Under the pieces are notes generated by a model, which saw only the letters and a list, made by a program, of their open reading frames with translations, searched no databases and was not told where the DNA came from. Of a stretch of DNA of 50,824 nucleotides, positions 1 through 7,949 are shown in pieces. This DNA comes from Edwardsiella piscicida (lineage in GTDB: Bacteria > Pseudomonadota > Gammaproteobacteria > Enterobacterales > Enterobacteriaceae): positions 3,133,143 to 3,183,966 of the forward strand of contig NZ_MPNU01000001.1 in NCBI RefSeq assembly GCF_001896205.1, given 5' to 3'. The translations under genes and the position numbers were made by a program. Numbering within the stretch: the stretch's first letter is position 1; the number at the start of each line of letters is the position of its first letter.

Positions 1-1
1 G

Positions 2-529
2 CCACTGGCCACACCGGAAGCGCTAAACCAGAGCTGGTCTGTCGATTTTATGCATGATGCACTGGCCTGTGGCCGTCGTTTTCGCACGTTCAATGTCGTT
101 GATGACTTTAACCGTGAGGCGTTGTCGATTGAAATCGATCTGAATCTGCCAGCTCAGCGAGTCGTTCGTGTTCTCGACAGGATCGCGGCAAACCGTGGCT
201 ATCCGGCCATGCTGCGCATGGATAATGGTCCGGAATTTATCTCTCTGGCGCTGGCTGAATGGGCAGAGAGGCACGCAGTAAAATTGGAGTTTATCCAGCC
301 GGGTAAGCCGACGCAGAATGCTTTCATCGAGCGTTTTAACAGGACATACCGTACAGAAATACTCGATTTTTATCTGTTCAGAACGCTGAATGAAGTGCGG
401 GAAATCACGGAGAAATGGTTATCAGAATATAACTGTGAACGTCCGCATGAATCACTGAACAATATGACACCGGAGGAGTATCGACAGCACCATTATTTGG
501 CCGGGATCTCAAAAAATGCCTGGAACTAA
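2..529 (+). CDS. IS3-family transposase OrfB, C-terminal part (runs off left edge)
   Basis: The frame is open from the window edge, so this is the 3' part of a longer gene; 175 codons are visible. It encodes the DDE integrase core (rve fold) of an IS3-family OrfB, which is normally made as an OrfAB fusion by frameshifting and cuts and joins the element ends. The catalytic triad is seen as Asp in WSVDF (visible residue 15), Asp in RMDNGPEF (74) and Glu in NAFIERFNR (110), giving the DD(35)E spacing of the family. The C-terminal YNxxRPHESL signature is also present. The gene stops just before a truncated recombinase reading frame, so the right end of the IS should lie at about 530-545. The exact terminal inverted repeat cannot be fixed without the left end. 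Whether the element is complete outside the window is unknown. Confidence 0.92.
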   Translation, partial: PLATPEALNQSWSVDFMHDALACGRRFRTFNVVDDFNREALSIEIDLNLPAQRVVRVLDRIAANRGYPAMLRMDNGPEFISLALAEWAERHAVKLEFIQPGKPTQNAFIERFNRTYRTEILDFYLFRTLNEVREITEKWLSEYNCERPHESLNNMTPEEYRQHHYLAGISKNAWN

Positions 530-540
530 AATGGGTCTAT

Positions 541-954
541 TTACACTGCCAGTCGCTGAAAACCTGGGATAAACAGCTGGAAAAAGGGGCTGAACGTCTG
601 CCAGTGATCTTTGGCACCAAAGGCGGACGACCGCGCATGACACAGGTGATTGACCGGGAAGCCGTTCGCCAGGCGGTGAAAGAGGCGCTTGAGATTGCCG
701 GGGAGCGTGACGGACATCTGATTGACAAACTGGATCTGAAATCCGCGATGGACTACTGGCACAACCATCTTCGCGATGCCGAGCTGACGGGCGAATACTC
801 ACCCCACTCCCTGCGCTATGCCTGGGCGCAGGACGCGATCCGGTATTACGAGGAGCAGGGTCTGAGCCACAAAGAGGCGCTGGCGGTAACCTCAACGGAT
901 CTGGGACATGGAGATGGTAGAGGTAAATATATTGAGCAAGTATATAATCGTTAA
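541..954 (+). pseudogene. Tyrosine recombinase (Integrase_1-like), 3' fragment cut by the IS
   Basis: About 137 codons encode the C-terminal catalytic part of a tyrosine recombinase of the kind found in integrative elements. Visible catalytic motifs are SPHSLRYAWAQ (the HxLR box) and LGHGDGRG followed by YIEQVY (the LGH box and the nucleophilic Tyr), ending four residues later. The N-terminal DNA-binding domain and the first catalytic Arg are missing because the frame merges into the IS3 element on the left. There is an internal GTG at 604, but a protein from there would lack half the active site and should be inactive. I infer insertion of the IS into the integrase, or a deletion caused by the IS. 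The fragment ends 44 bp before the end of the convergent helicase gene. The assignment to PF12835 is from memory of the motif pattern. Confidence 0.8.
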
Positions 955-998
955 ACTTCCATACACTCAATATATTAGCCTCATAAATAGCCCAATCT

Positions 999-3560
999 TC
1001 AAAGAAATATTTTAACCTCTCCATATTCAACAGAATCTTTTTGCATAGAATTCAACAGCCCTTGCTTATTAACACTAATTAGCTCATATGAATCCTCATT
1101 GAACTTTAAATATTTCCTGAATTCTCTAGAAGACGCAATTATATTTGCAGCATGCCTTGAAATACCTAATGTTTGTAAGCTAATACATAATGGATTCTTA
1201 GAGCCATACTCAAGAAATGTCGCCCAATTATGTCCCGCATTGTCCTCACCTAAAATTGCTGCCAGGCATTTATAGTAGTGATTGAAATATTTTTCAAAAA
1301 AGAACGATAAAATTCTCTCTATGTTATAAAGAATATCATCAATCACTTTGTTAACATGATTAATATCGTTTTTATCAAAAGGTATGGGTTGTTGTCCCCG
1401 TTCAATGACAATGGTTCTTTTTAGATCAATATTTTCGTTTATAATTCTGTTTATTGAATAATCATTGGTCCACTGATTCATTAAAGTAGCAAAATAAGTC
1501 AATTGTTCTTTTGACTTTACATATTTAGTTTCTGTTTCACCCCATCTATAAAGATCATAAAACAACTCCAATATCGACAAAATATTTGCATAGTCGAGCG
1601 ATGGGAGTTTTTTGTTTACAGGAGATATGCTAACGTAATCAAATACTTTTCGTTGTATTTTAAAATTAAGAGATTTATAGGAATTTATAATATCTATAGG
1701 AATATCTAAAATATCATTTGCTTTTAGTTTAGCAAGAGATAACAATTCTTCTCGATGTATATCATAAAATTTCCGCAGGACAAAACTATCTTTCAGATTA
1801 TTTTTAAATCTAATAGTGTCTACAGCCATAATATTAGCGAGATACTCTATCGCCTGGTTCCTTTTAGAAATATCAGTCTCCGTATCAGAAAGATAGCGCT
1901 CTATTTCTCTTAACCCAGATTTACTTTCTATCCGGGCATCTATAGTTGTAGTTAAATGCGCTGTTTTCTCTAAAAAAATATCAGTATTATCCCATCGATT
2001 TGATTCATCCTGTAAACAAAAAATATTCCCAGATAACTCCTTGCAATATCTACCCGCCCGACCAGCCAGATTCCAAAAGGCAAGTGTCTTATTAGGATTT
2101 TTTTTCGCATCAGCGATTAATCTAATTTTATCATCACAATTGATAAATATATTCCGAGTTGGCATATTAACGCCTTCAACCAAAGTAGGTGTACAAAAGA
2201 TAAAATCAATACCTCCATTTCGGAATAATTCTTCAACTATATTTCTTATTGCTTGTGGTAATTGTCCATGATGATAAGCAATTCGCTTCATTAGAAACAT
2301 AGCTAAATAATACTCAGGATGAATATAATTACTTATTTTTTTTATGGAATCAATCAACAAAGGAGATAAAACAATATTTTCTGAGAGCCTTATTTGATAA
2401 AATTCAAGTGCAGAATCAACAGCTTTAGCCCGACTAGAACAATATATCATATTTGATCCATGTCGGCTCCCTATATTATAAATAAAATCACTTTTTTTAT
2501 TGAGTGTATATAAAGAATCACTTTCAATATCGATGCATTCTGAATTAGAAAAATATTTAATTTCTTTTTTATGAAAATCAATAAGATAAAGATTTTGTGA
2601 CACTGGTGATTCAATAATCCTACTTGCATAAATTTTTTCACGCCCAAAAAGATTTAAAAAAACCTCAGGATTTTCAATGTTTGGGGAAGAAAAAACAATT
2701 TTCATATTTGGATTGTTGAATAATGCACTGTCGATAGCATTATACTCTGTAAGGCTCCGCACATCTGAGTCATCATTATTTGATAATTTATGTGCTTCAT
2801 CAACAAACAAATAATCTATACTAACTGCCTTGCCTTGCGAGAACAAATTAAGCAATCGTTCCGGCGTCAATATAAAAATATGCTTAATGATTACGGCATC
2901 TGATTTACTTGCTAATGATCCGTGAGTCACTATTTTATAATTGAAATTTTCAATAAGTTCATATAATTCATTTTTAATCTCCAAAGAAAACTGACTTATC
3001 AATGCTCTTGTTGGGACTAAGATGACAATGTTTGATGTAGAATTTTGAATAATCTCTTCAATATAGCGTTTTAGAATAAATGATTTCCCCAATGACGTTG
3101 GACCTGAAAAACTATAATAAGGTGATTTCAGCATATCAGTATAAATATCAAACTGTGCATCGGTGAATATATATGTGTTATTAAATGTTTGGGCAGATTT
3201 CTTCGCTTCATTCTCAAGTCGCTGCGAAAATGGAAGAGCATGATCATTAAAATCTAATGCGTATAAACCAAGTTTAGAGTAGACTAAAGAAGAGATTAGT
3301 GAGAACTTCCCCCATTTATCAGAAAATGGTTCAAGTAAACTAATCCAGTGATATGCACACATCCTAGCATTTTGATTAGATGAGTTCGCCAACAAATCAA
3401 TAAATCTAAATATGTCTCTCAACTCTGTATTGGAAATATTGAAATGGTTCTCAGATTCTATAGTCAACGCAGAATATGCTTTTATTATTTTTTTATAAAG
3501 CTTTTTAAAATATGCGCTGTTAAATATTTTTTCTATAATGAAAGAATCAAGCTTCTTCAT
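999..3560 (-). CDS. SF2 DEAD/DEAH-box helicase, HamB-like, third gene of defence cassette
   Basis: This 853-aa protein carries a complete superfamily 2 helicase core of the Ski2/Brr2-like type: Walker A GPTSLGKS (residues 153-160), motif Ia PTRALIS (183), Ib TPERL (232), Walker B DEAH (254-257), motif III as SSPN (291), motif IV around IYCSSR (372), motif V TPTLVEGVNMP (457) and motif VI NLAGRAGR (497-504). About 150 residues precede the core and 350 follow it, including WATFLEYGSKN and ISLQTLGISR near the C-terminus, which I recall as typical of the HamB helicase of Hachiman systems. It should be a cytoplasmic ATP-driven translocase, in this context probably the sensor. The gene overlaps the upstream protease gene by 14 bp, implying translational coupling. 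It is far more AT-rich than the core genome. The helicase call is near certain; the HamB relation is a judgement from recall (about 0.6). Confidence 0.93.
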   Translation of the reverse strand: MKKLDSFIIEKIFNSAYFKKLYKKIIKAYSALTIESENHFNISNTELRDIFRFIDLLANSSNQNARMCAYHWISLLEPFSDKWGKFSLISSLVYSKLGLYALDFNDHALPFSQRLENEAKKSAQTFNNTYIFTDAQFDIYTDMLKSPYYSFSGPTSLGKSFILKRYIEEIIQNSTSNIVILVPTRALISQFSLEIKNELYELIENFNYKIVTHGSLASKSDAVIIKHIFILTPERLLNLFSQGKAVSIDYLFVDEAHKLSNNDDSDVRSLTEYNAIDSALFNNPNMKIVFSSPNIENPEVFLNLFGREKIYASRIIESPVSQNLYLIDFHKKEIKYFSNSECIDIESDSLYTLNKKSDFIYNIGSRHGSNMIYCSSRAKAVDSALEFYQIRLSENIVLSPLLIDSIKKISNYIHPEYYLAMFLMKRIAYHHGQLPQAIRNIVEELFRNGGIDFIFCTPTLVEGVNMPTRNIFINCDDKIRLIADAKKNPNKTLAFWNLAGRAGRYCKELSGNIFCLQDESNRWDNTDIFLEKTAHLTTTIDARIESKSGLREIERYLSDTETDISKRNQAIEYLANIMAVDTIRFKNNLKDSFVLRKFYDIHREELLSLAKLKANDILDIPIDIINSYKSLNFKIQRKVFDYVSISPVNKKLPSLDYANILSILELFYDLYRWGETETKYVKSKEQLTYFATLMNQWTNDYSINRIINENIDLKRTIVIERGQQPIPFDKNDINHVNKVIDDILYNIERILSFFFEKYFNHYYKCLAAILGEDNAGHNWATFLEYGSKNPLCISLQTLGISRHAANIIASSREFRKYLKFNEDSYELISVNKQGLLNSMQKDSVEYGEVKIFL

Positions 3561-5154
3561 TTTTTAGACTCTCAATGAACTCGTCATTAAATTTATTTAC
3601 ATCATCGAATGGAACAAAAAAACAATCAATAGTTGCATTAACTATTGATAACTTATTGATTTCCTCTTTCCGATATTCTAGTGCCTGCTGAACATTGAGA
3701 ATAACTTTTTGTTCAAGCAAAGACGGAAACCTAGATGCATTCTCATATATGAGTGACTCTTCAATCTTATGGTTATAGCCAATAAATATAGCCAATCTGT
3801 CTTCATAACCCTGCGAGTACGAAGACTCTCCCGGGATAAGAAGACTGGCTAGGATTTGGCACTCATCTTCGGTAAAGTTTGTTTCTAAAAATGTATTACC
3901 AAGCAAACCATCCAACGATCTTAACTCAGGAAATGCTTTAAGAATAGCATCTATCGCATATGAAACGCCATCCGCTAGCGAATTAGATATAAATGCAGCC
4001 GAATGAATTAACTCAACATTCCTATTTTTATTAAATTTAACATGGGCACCATGAAAACCTGCATTATTTATTTCATCAAATGAATACAGTTTAGGCGCAT
4101 GCAGATACGATTCAAGGAATCCTTGTAATAACATTTCGGATATTTTTGTCTTCCTTTCTATTTTCAAAAAATTACGTATCGCGGATAGCGTAGCATTTCC
4201 AAATGTATTTCTCTCGCGACACCTCATTAATTGCTTACGGGAAAGGGAAAATGATGGAATACAATCAATTAACCGATCACCAATCTTAACATAATCATAT
4301 TTTTTACCATCTAAACACAGCCTATACAGATTAACAATTCGATTTTTGTCTAAATTTAAATCACATTCCATTCGGACAAAGCACTCCATAAAATCGGACT
4401 GAATTAGTGCTTTAAAATTATTTGATAGATCCTCTTCCACTTCTAAAGGGACGTATCCGGAAGATGTAAGAAGCTCATTTATAGAAAAATCAACTATATC
4501 ACCATAACAAATACCGTAATCACCAGTATCAGTATAAAGCCCTAGTAACCCCACACAACTAGACGAATTTAAAATAATCCCTGCACCAGAGTTCCCTGAA
4601 AGACCATTTTTAGGATCCTCTAATGCAGTCAATGTATCATTAATAATTTGAAGACAAATTTTTTCATTTCTAAATAAACTAAAATTATCATAGTGCAAAG
4701 GTTGAACAGATTGATGTTCATTAATTGCAGGATAACCGCAAGAAACAAATTTATGTGATGGATTATAATTAGCAGCATTAATGATTTTTGTTCTTGGTAA
4801 TACTTTTCTTTTTAAATCAAGATGAGATTTATCATTTAAGACCAAAATAGCAACATCTTTCTTTGGAGAAAGTAAAATATCCTTTACTTTGCATAGGGGA
4901 AAAGTATCAGTATCAGGTTTGCAAATGCTTACTTTAGTTTTTGCCGCACCACTAAAAACACAGGTATCACATTTCTTATGTTTAAACTTACAATCGTTAG
5001 GACTGGATTTACATATTGAATGCTTTGCTGTTAATACGTAAGAATAATCATCACCATGGCAAATAAAACCACTACTATTTTTATTGTTATAGCTTACTTT
5101 CACTCCCAACTTATCTGCTATATCAATACTCATAAGAGAGATGAACTCCATCAT
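3547..5154 (-). CDS. Trypsin-like serine protease fused to a degenerate DUF1837/HamA-like domain
   Basis: This 535-aa cytoplasmic protein has no signal peptide. Residues 1-230 form a chymotrypsin-fold protease with the triad visible: His45 in LTAKHSIC, Asp100 in KKDVAILVL, Ser189 in GLSGNSGAG. A cysteine cluster (C48, C55, C62, C65) just after the catalytic His could bind a metal. Residues 330-410 (SEMLLQGFLESYLHAPKL, then GFHGAHVKF and an AIDAI helix) resemble the core of DUF1837, the HamA nuclease of Hachiman. The acidic and Lys residues expected in its GxDGxH and GEsK motifs are replaced (GFHGAH; HSAAF), so any nuclease activity is probably lost. Trypsin-like proteins pair with MBL proteins in Avs1 systems. 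The start is uncertain: M1 overlaps the MBL gene by 32 bp with no clear ribosome site, while M8 (5133) is an alternative. The protease call is strong; the DUF1837 call needs a profile search. Confidence 0.88.
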   Translation of the reverse strand: MMEFISLMSIDIADKLGVKVSYNNKNSSGFICHGDDYSYVLTAKHSICKSSPNDCKFKHKKCDTCVFSGAAKTKVSICKPDTDTFPLCKVKDILLSPKKDVAILVLNDKSHLDLKRKVLPRTKIINAANYNPSHKFVSCGYPAINEHQSVQPLHYDNFSLFRNEKICLQIINDTLTALEDPKNGLSGNSGAGIILNSSSCVGLLGLYTDTGDYGICYGDIVDFSINELLTSSGYVPLEVEEDLSNNFKALIQSDFMECFVRMECDLNLDKNRIVNLYRLCLDGKKYDYVKIGDRLIDCIPSFSLSRKQLMRCRERNTFGNATLSAIRNFLKIERKTKISEMLLQGFLESYLHAPKLYSFDEINNAGFHGAHVKFNKNRNVELIHSAAFISNSLADGVSYAIDAILKAFPELRSLDGLLGNTFLETNFTEDECQILASLLIPGESSYSQGYEDRLAIFIGYNHKIEESLIYENASRFPSLLEQKVILNVQQALEYRKEEINKLSIVNATIDCFFVPFDDVNKFNDEFIESLKNEEA

Positions 5155-6199
5155 TTTTGTTGCATGGAAACCTCACCATAACATCTGGCTCCGATAAAAA
5201 TATATTTCTTAACTCTTCCTTGTCGTAAGTAAAATGAAATATAGTATTTTCTATACCATTACTAAATAACACACGACTTAACGCTTCTTTATTCGGATGA
5301 AAATGCCGTTTATTTGCGTCAGCTGAAATTACAAAATCACGACAACTGATCAAAGAGAGCAAATCGTTATTGATATTTTTCGCACTCCCATGATGGGACA
5401 TTTTGACTATATCGAATATTGTTTTCTCTACGCCGTATAAATCTATTATACTTTCTGCGACAATAGTAGGATGAGCATCGGAAAGAAGCAGGAATCGTCT
5501 TTCTTTCCATTCAATATTTAATGCTATACTAGCTCCATTGACAACACTATTGTCCTCTGTAAAATCATCCATTTTCTCATAAAACTCTCGCAATGAAGTC
5601 TTATAATCATATCCATGTTCTCCACTGGATTTAACTGGACCTAACTTCTGCTTAGGCCAATATTTATTAAGAGCAGATAATTTATCTTTAGTAGGTGATA
5701 ATATATTAATAGTCAAATTAGCTATTTTTTCTGACATCCCTGATAATATGATTCTTTTATTCCACTTATTACCTTTATCTAAAAGAGTGTATAAATTATT
5801 ATCTTGCGCCCTTGATGACTTATTACTCCCGATAATTTTCCCATCAAGGTTATATTTTTGTGTATTTTTGCATTTAGTATTAAAAAAAGAATTTATTGTT
5901 TTCTCAGAATTAAACCATAACTCTTTTACTAGTGGCTCTAAATCACTATCTCCCATAATTTTAAGAATACCTGAAATGTGATCGTCATCACTATGCGTTA
6001 CAATTACAAGATCAAAGATTCCTTTATTACCATTATCAATTATCGAAATTAACATTCTTTTCTGTATGTTAAACTCTAATTGATTTCTATTCCCACCATC
6101 AATGAGAATATTGTGATATTCACCATCGTCCCCTTGGAATTGAATTACTAAACAATCCCCTTGGCCAGCAGGTAGCGCATAGAAATGACATTCAAGCAT
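5123..6199 (-). CDS. MBL-fold hydrolase, ComEC C-terminal-like (Avs1A-like), first gene of cassette
   Basis: This 358-aa soluble protein has the metallo-beta-lactamase fold. The main metal motif is THSDDDH (His69, Asp71, Asp73, His74): the second His of the usual HxHxDH is Asp, as in the C-terminal domain of ComEC/Rec2. Further ligand regions are LLLSDAHP (Asp241), KMSHHGS (His269-His270) and the FHPNKEALSRV stretch (His301), also in ComEC order. The start of the protein (ALPAGQGDC, ILIDGG) is typical of the group. Such MBL domains are commonly nucleases or phosphodiesterases. In type I AVAST a protein of this kind precedes a trypsin-like protease, as here. It heads the leftward operon; an AAGG element 10 bases before the ATG supports the start. 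The metal motifs argue for a working enzyme; the substrate is unknown. Confidence 0.9.
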   Translation of the reverse strand: MLECHFYALPAGQGDCLVIQFQGDDGEYHNILIDGGNRNQLEFNIQKRMLISIIDNGNKGIFDLVIVTHSDDDHISGILKIMGDSDLEPLVKELWFNSEKTINSFFNTKCKNTQKYNLDGKIIGSNKSSRAQDNNLYTLLDKGNKWNKRIILSGMSEKIANLTINILSPTKDKLSALNKYWPKQKLGPVKSSGEHGYDYKTSLREFYEKMDDFTEDNSVVNGASIALNIEWKERRFLLLSDAHPTIVAESIIDLYGVEKTIFDIVKMSHHGSAKNINNDLLSLISCRDFVISADANKRHFHPNKEALSRVLFSNGIENTIFHFTYDKEELRNIFLSEPDVMVRFPCNKNDGVHLSYEY

Positions 6200-6312
6200 G
6201 TTCGGAATACCTTAAAGATATGCTTTAAAAAGTTATCACCCAATCGTGCATTAAACTAATACGAAATCTTTTGATATCTAAGTTAAATTATCCATTTTAT
6301 CCAACTTATCAC

Positions 6313-6318
6313 ATTATA
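6313..6318 (-). promoter_or_regulatory. Candidate -10 box for the defence operon
   Basis: On the minus strand the 6200-6460 gap contains a perfect TATAAT hexamer 113 bases before the MBL start. The sequence 17 bases further upstream (TATATA) is a poor -35 box, so strength or need for an activator is unclear. The surrounding AT-rich DNA gives several weaker options. Confidence 0.4.
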
Positions 6319-6335
6319 CCCCATTTAAAAACCTA

Positions 6336-6360
6336 TATATAAAAACACTAGTTTTATATA
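6336..6360. repeat. Inverted repeat upstream of the defence operon
   Basis: Two perfect 9-bp arms (TATATAAAA and TTTTATATA) are separated by 7 bases. It lies just upstream of the candidate -10 box, where an operator would sit, but AT-rich DNA forms such repeats by chance. No regulator gene is seen nearby. I see nothing else in the 6200-6460 gap. Confidence 0.35.
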
Positions 6361-6460
6361 CAGCACTTTATACAAACCATATACTTATGGCCTTAGATTA
6401 AAAATATGGTGAATCCAGCCAATTTCTAGATATCAATGTGGATACGCCTGAGTCATGGTA

Positions 6461-7736
6461 TTAATTACCGTAATTCAAACCACTGGCTTCGCCCAACATC
6501 CACTTTTCGTAGTTGGTTGGAGAAAACGGTGTAAGCCTCACCAGCGTCCCGGCGATCCACCCATCAACCATATCCGCCCACTGCTGCAACATGTAAGTAC
6601 GCTGCTGCGCGTATTTCGCTTTGTTGTAAATTGCCCTCACCCCTTTTTGCTCATGCGCGAGCGCATTTCTCTATCCAGTCTGATGGATACCCTGCCTCGT
6701 GCAATAAAGTACTGGCTGTTCATCGCATGTCATGGACGGTAAAATGCTCCAGCGCCTCCCCCTGCGACTGTGCAACTTTTACCGTTGTGGTGATAACACC
6801 ATTGAGAGCTGCATTAGACAGCGGTTTGTTGATACTGTAGCGCCCTGCAAGTAAGTAAGGACTTCCTCCGGCACACATTTGCAGCGCCACCAGCAGATCG
6901 CAAGCCTGACGGGAAAGATAGACGACATGAGGCCGCCCCCCTTTCATACGACCTTTGGGTATGATCCATTCATTAGTATTGAAATTCACTTCATTCCAGG
7001 TCGCCTGAGTAAATTCACTTTTACGCACCAGCGTAAGGAAAATCAGCTTCAGGGCCAGTTTGAGCGTGGGCATGCCAGCAACGGTATCCAGCGTATTAAA
7101 GAAGATAGAAATTTCCGGCAGAGAAAGGGTTCTGTCACGAGGAAGAAATGTGGCTATCGAACTGGCCTTGATATCCTGAGCAGGATTCTTAAAGTCATGC
7201 CCCCGGTTTTTCGCGTATGTATAAACGCTACTGATAATCTCACGCGCCTGTACCGCCGTGGCATTACCGCCACGATCCACAATGCGATCGCACAGGGTTC
7301 GAACCATTGACGGCGTAATCTCCGCCATTTGCTTATTACCCAGAAAAGGAATGATGTCCCGGTCAATGACGGCCTGCTTCATCGATCTTGTGCTGTCTGC
7401 AAGGGAGGCACGCTTCATATAGCTGACGGTAAAATTTGCAAAAGTTTCCGCATTTCTGATCTGATTTTTACCGTCACGTTTCTTCACAGCAGGCGACACG
7501 CCTGACTTGATCAGCTTTTTGGCGGCAATGAGTTGTTCACGCGCTTCAGACAGTGAAATACCGTCAGCACCATACTGTCCAATGGTCAAAGTTTCACGAC
7601 GGCCATTAATCCGATAATCGTAACGAAATGAGCGAGTTCCAGTGGGCGATACGGCCACATAGAGCCCATCACGATCGGTAACTTTGTAGATTTTTTCCTG
7701 CGGTTTAAGTCTTTTAAGCTGGATATCGGTAAGCAT
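6461..7736 (-). pseudogene. P4-type (CP4-57-like) tyrosine integrase, disrupted
   Basis: The first 338 codons are intact and begin with the family N-terminus (MLTDIQLKRLKPQEK) and a DUF4102-type arm-binding domain, preceded by a strong GGAGGG ribosome site. After HFTVHDMR the second Arg codon of the expected MRRTAST box reads TGA (6720-6722). Translation past that stop gives TASTLLHEAGYPSDWIEKC, then one extra base near 6659-6664 shifts the frame; the other frame continues LAHEQKGVRAIYNKA, with the catalytic His and Tyr, and runs to a stop at 6461. So the gene carries a nonsense mutation and a +1 frameshift, both before the catalytic Tyr, and cannot make active integrase. Its 5' end faces guaA, as usual for islands of this site. 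Open frames on the plus strand across 6455-7310 are shadows of it. Confidence 0.9.
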
Positions 7737-7870
7737 ACGCCCTCCGGAAATACCGTCAGAATTGACTAATTACTGTACGTATTGGCTAAAGAGAACTGTC
7801 TACTTTTTCGACGATTACGTCAAGTTTACCGTCAGGAGCTGTGCGCCACATAGAAAATTCATGAATGCAC

Positions 7871-7903
7871 ATAAATAAAAACCCCCTGTAAAAACAGAGG
7901 GTT
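7871..7903 (-). terminator. Rho-independent terminator downstream of guaA
   Basis: Read leftward, AACCCTCTG pairs with the ACAGGGGGTT arm around a T-rich loop and is followed by TTTTATTTAT. It lies about 46 bases after the guaA stop. The rest of 7737-7949 holds the presumed att junction and no gene; TACCGTCAG occurs twice there (near 7752 and 7829), possibly as integrase arm sites. Confidence 0.75.
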
Positions 7904-7949
7904 GATTGCATTTTTACCTGTTCATGAAAACTCAGGAAGGGTTATCGGC

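Larger units (their letters stand above)
1..7949. mobile_element. Genomic island at the 3' end of guaA (left end outside window)
   Basis: Everything left of guaA is accessory DNA. It holds an IS3-type transposase fragment, a truncated tyrosine recombinase, a three-gene defence-like operon that is visibly much richer in A and T than the core, and a decayed P4-type integrase whose 5' end faces guaA. The 3' end of guaA (GMP synthase) is a known integration hot spot for islands carrying this kind of integrase. The guaA reading frame is intact to its normal C-terminus (ATIEWE), as expected when the att site restores the gene end. I found no second copy of the guaA 3' end in the window, so the far att site should lie to the left. 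With both recombinases damaged the island is probably immobile unless helped in trans. Confidence 0.8.

Noticed and set aside
509-1030. Minus-strand open frame of 173 codons over the IS and recombinase fragment
   Set aside because: It runs antisense to recognisable transposase and recombinase coding sequence and has no family features.
3547-5154. Trypsin-like protein as a DegP/HtrA periplasmic protease
   Set aside because: No signal peptide and no PDZ domain. The neighbours and C-terminal half point to a cytoplasmic defence protein.
5123-6199. MBL protein as a glyoxalase II or beta-lactamase
   Set aside because: The second His of the metal motif is Asp and the HHGS and HPxxEAL motifs follow ComEC. 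The true glyoxalase II is gloB at 47348.
6455-7310. Plus-strand open frames across the integrase
   Set aside because: They are antisense to the integrase pseudogene, whose family residues can be read through on the minus strand.
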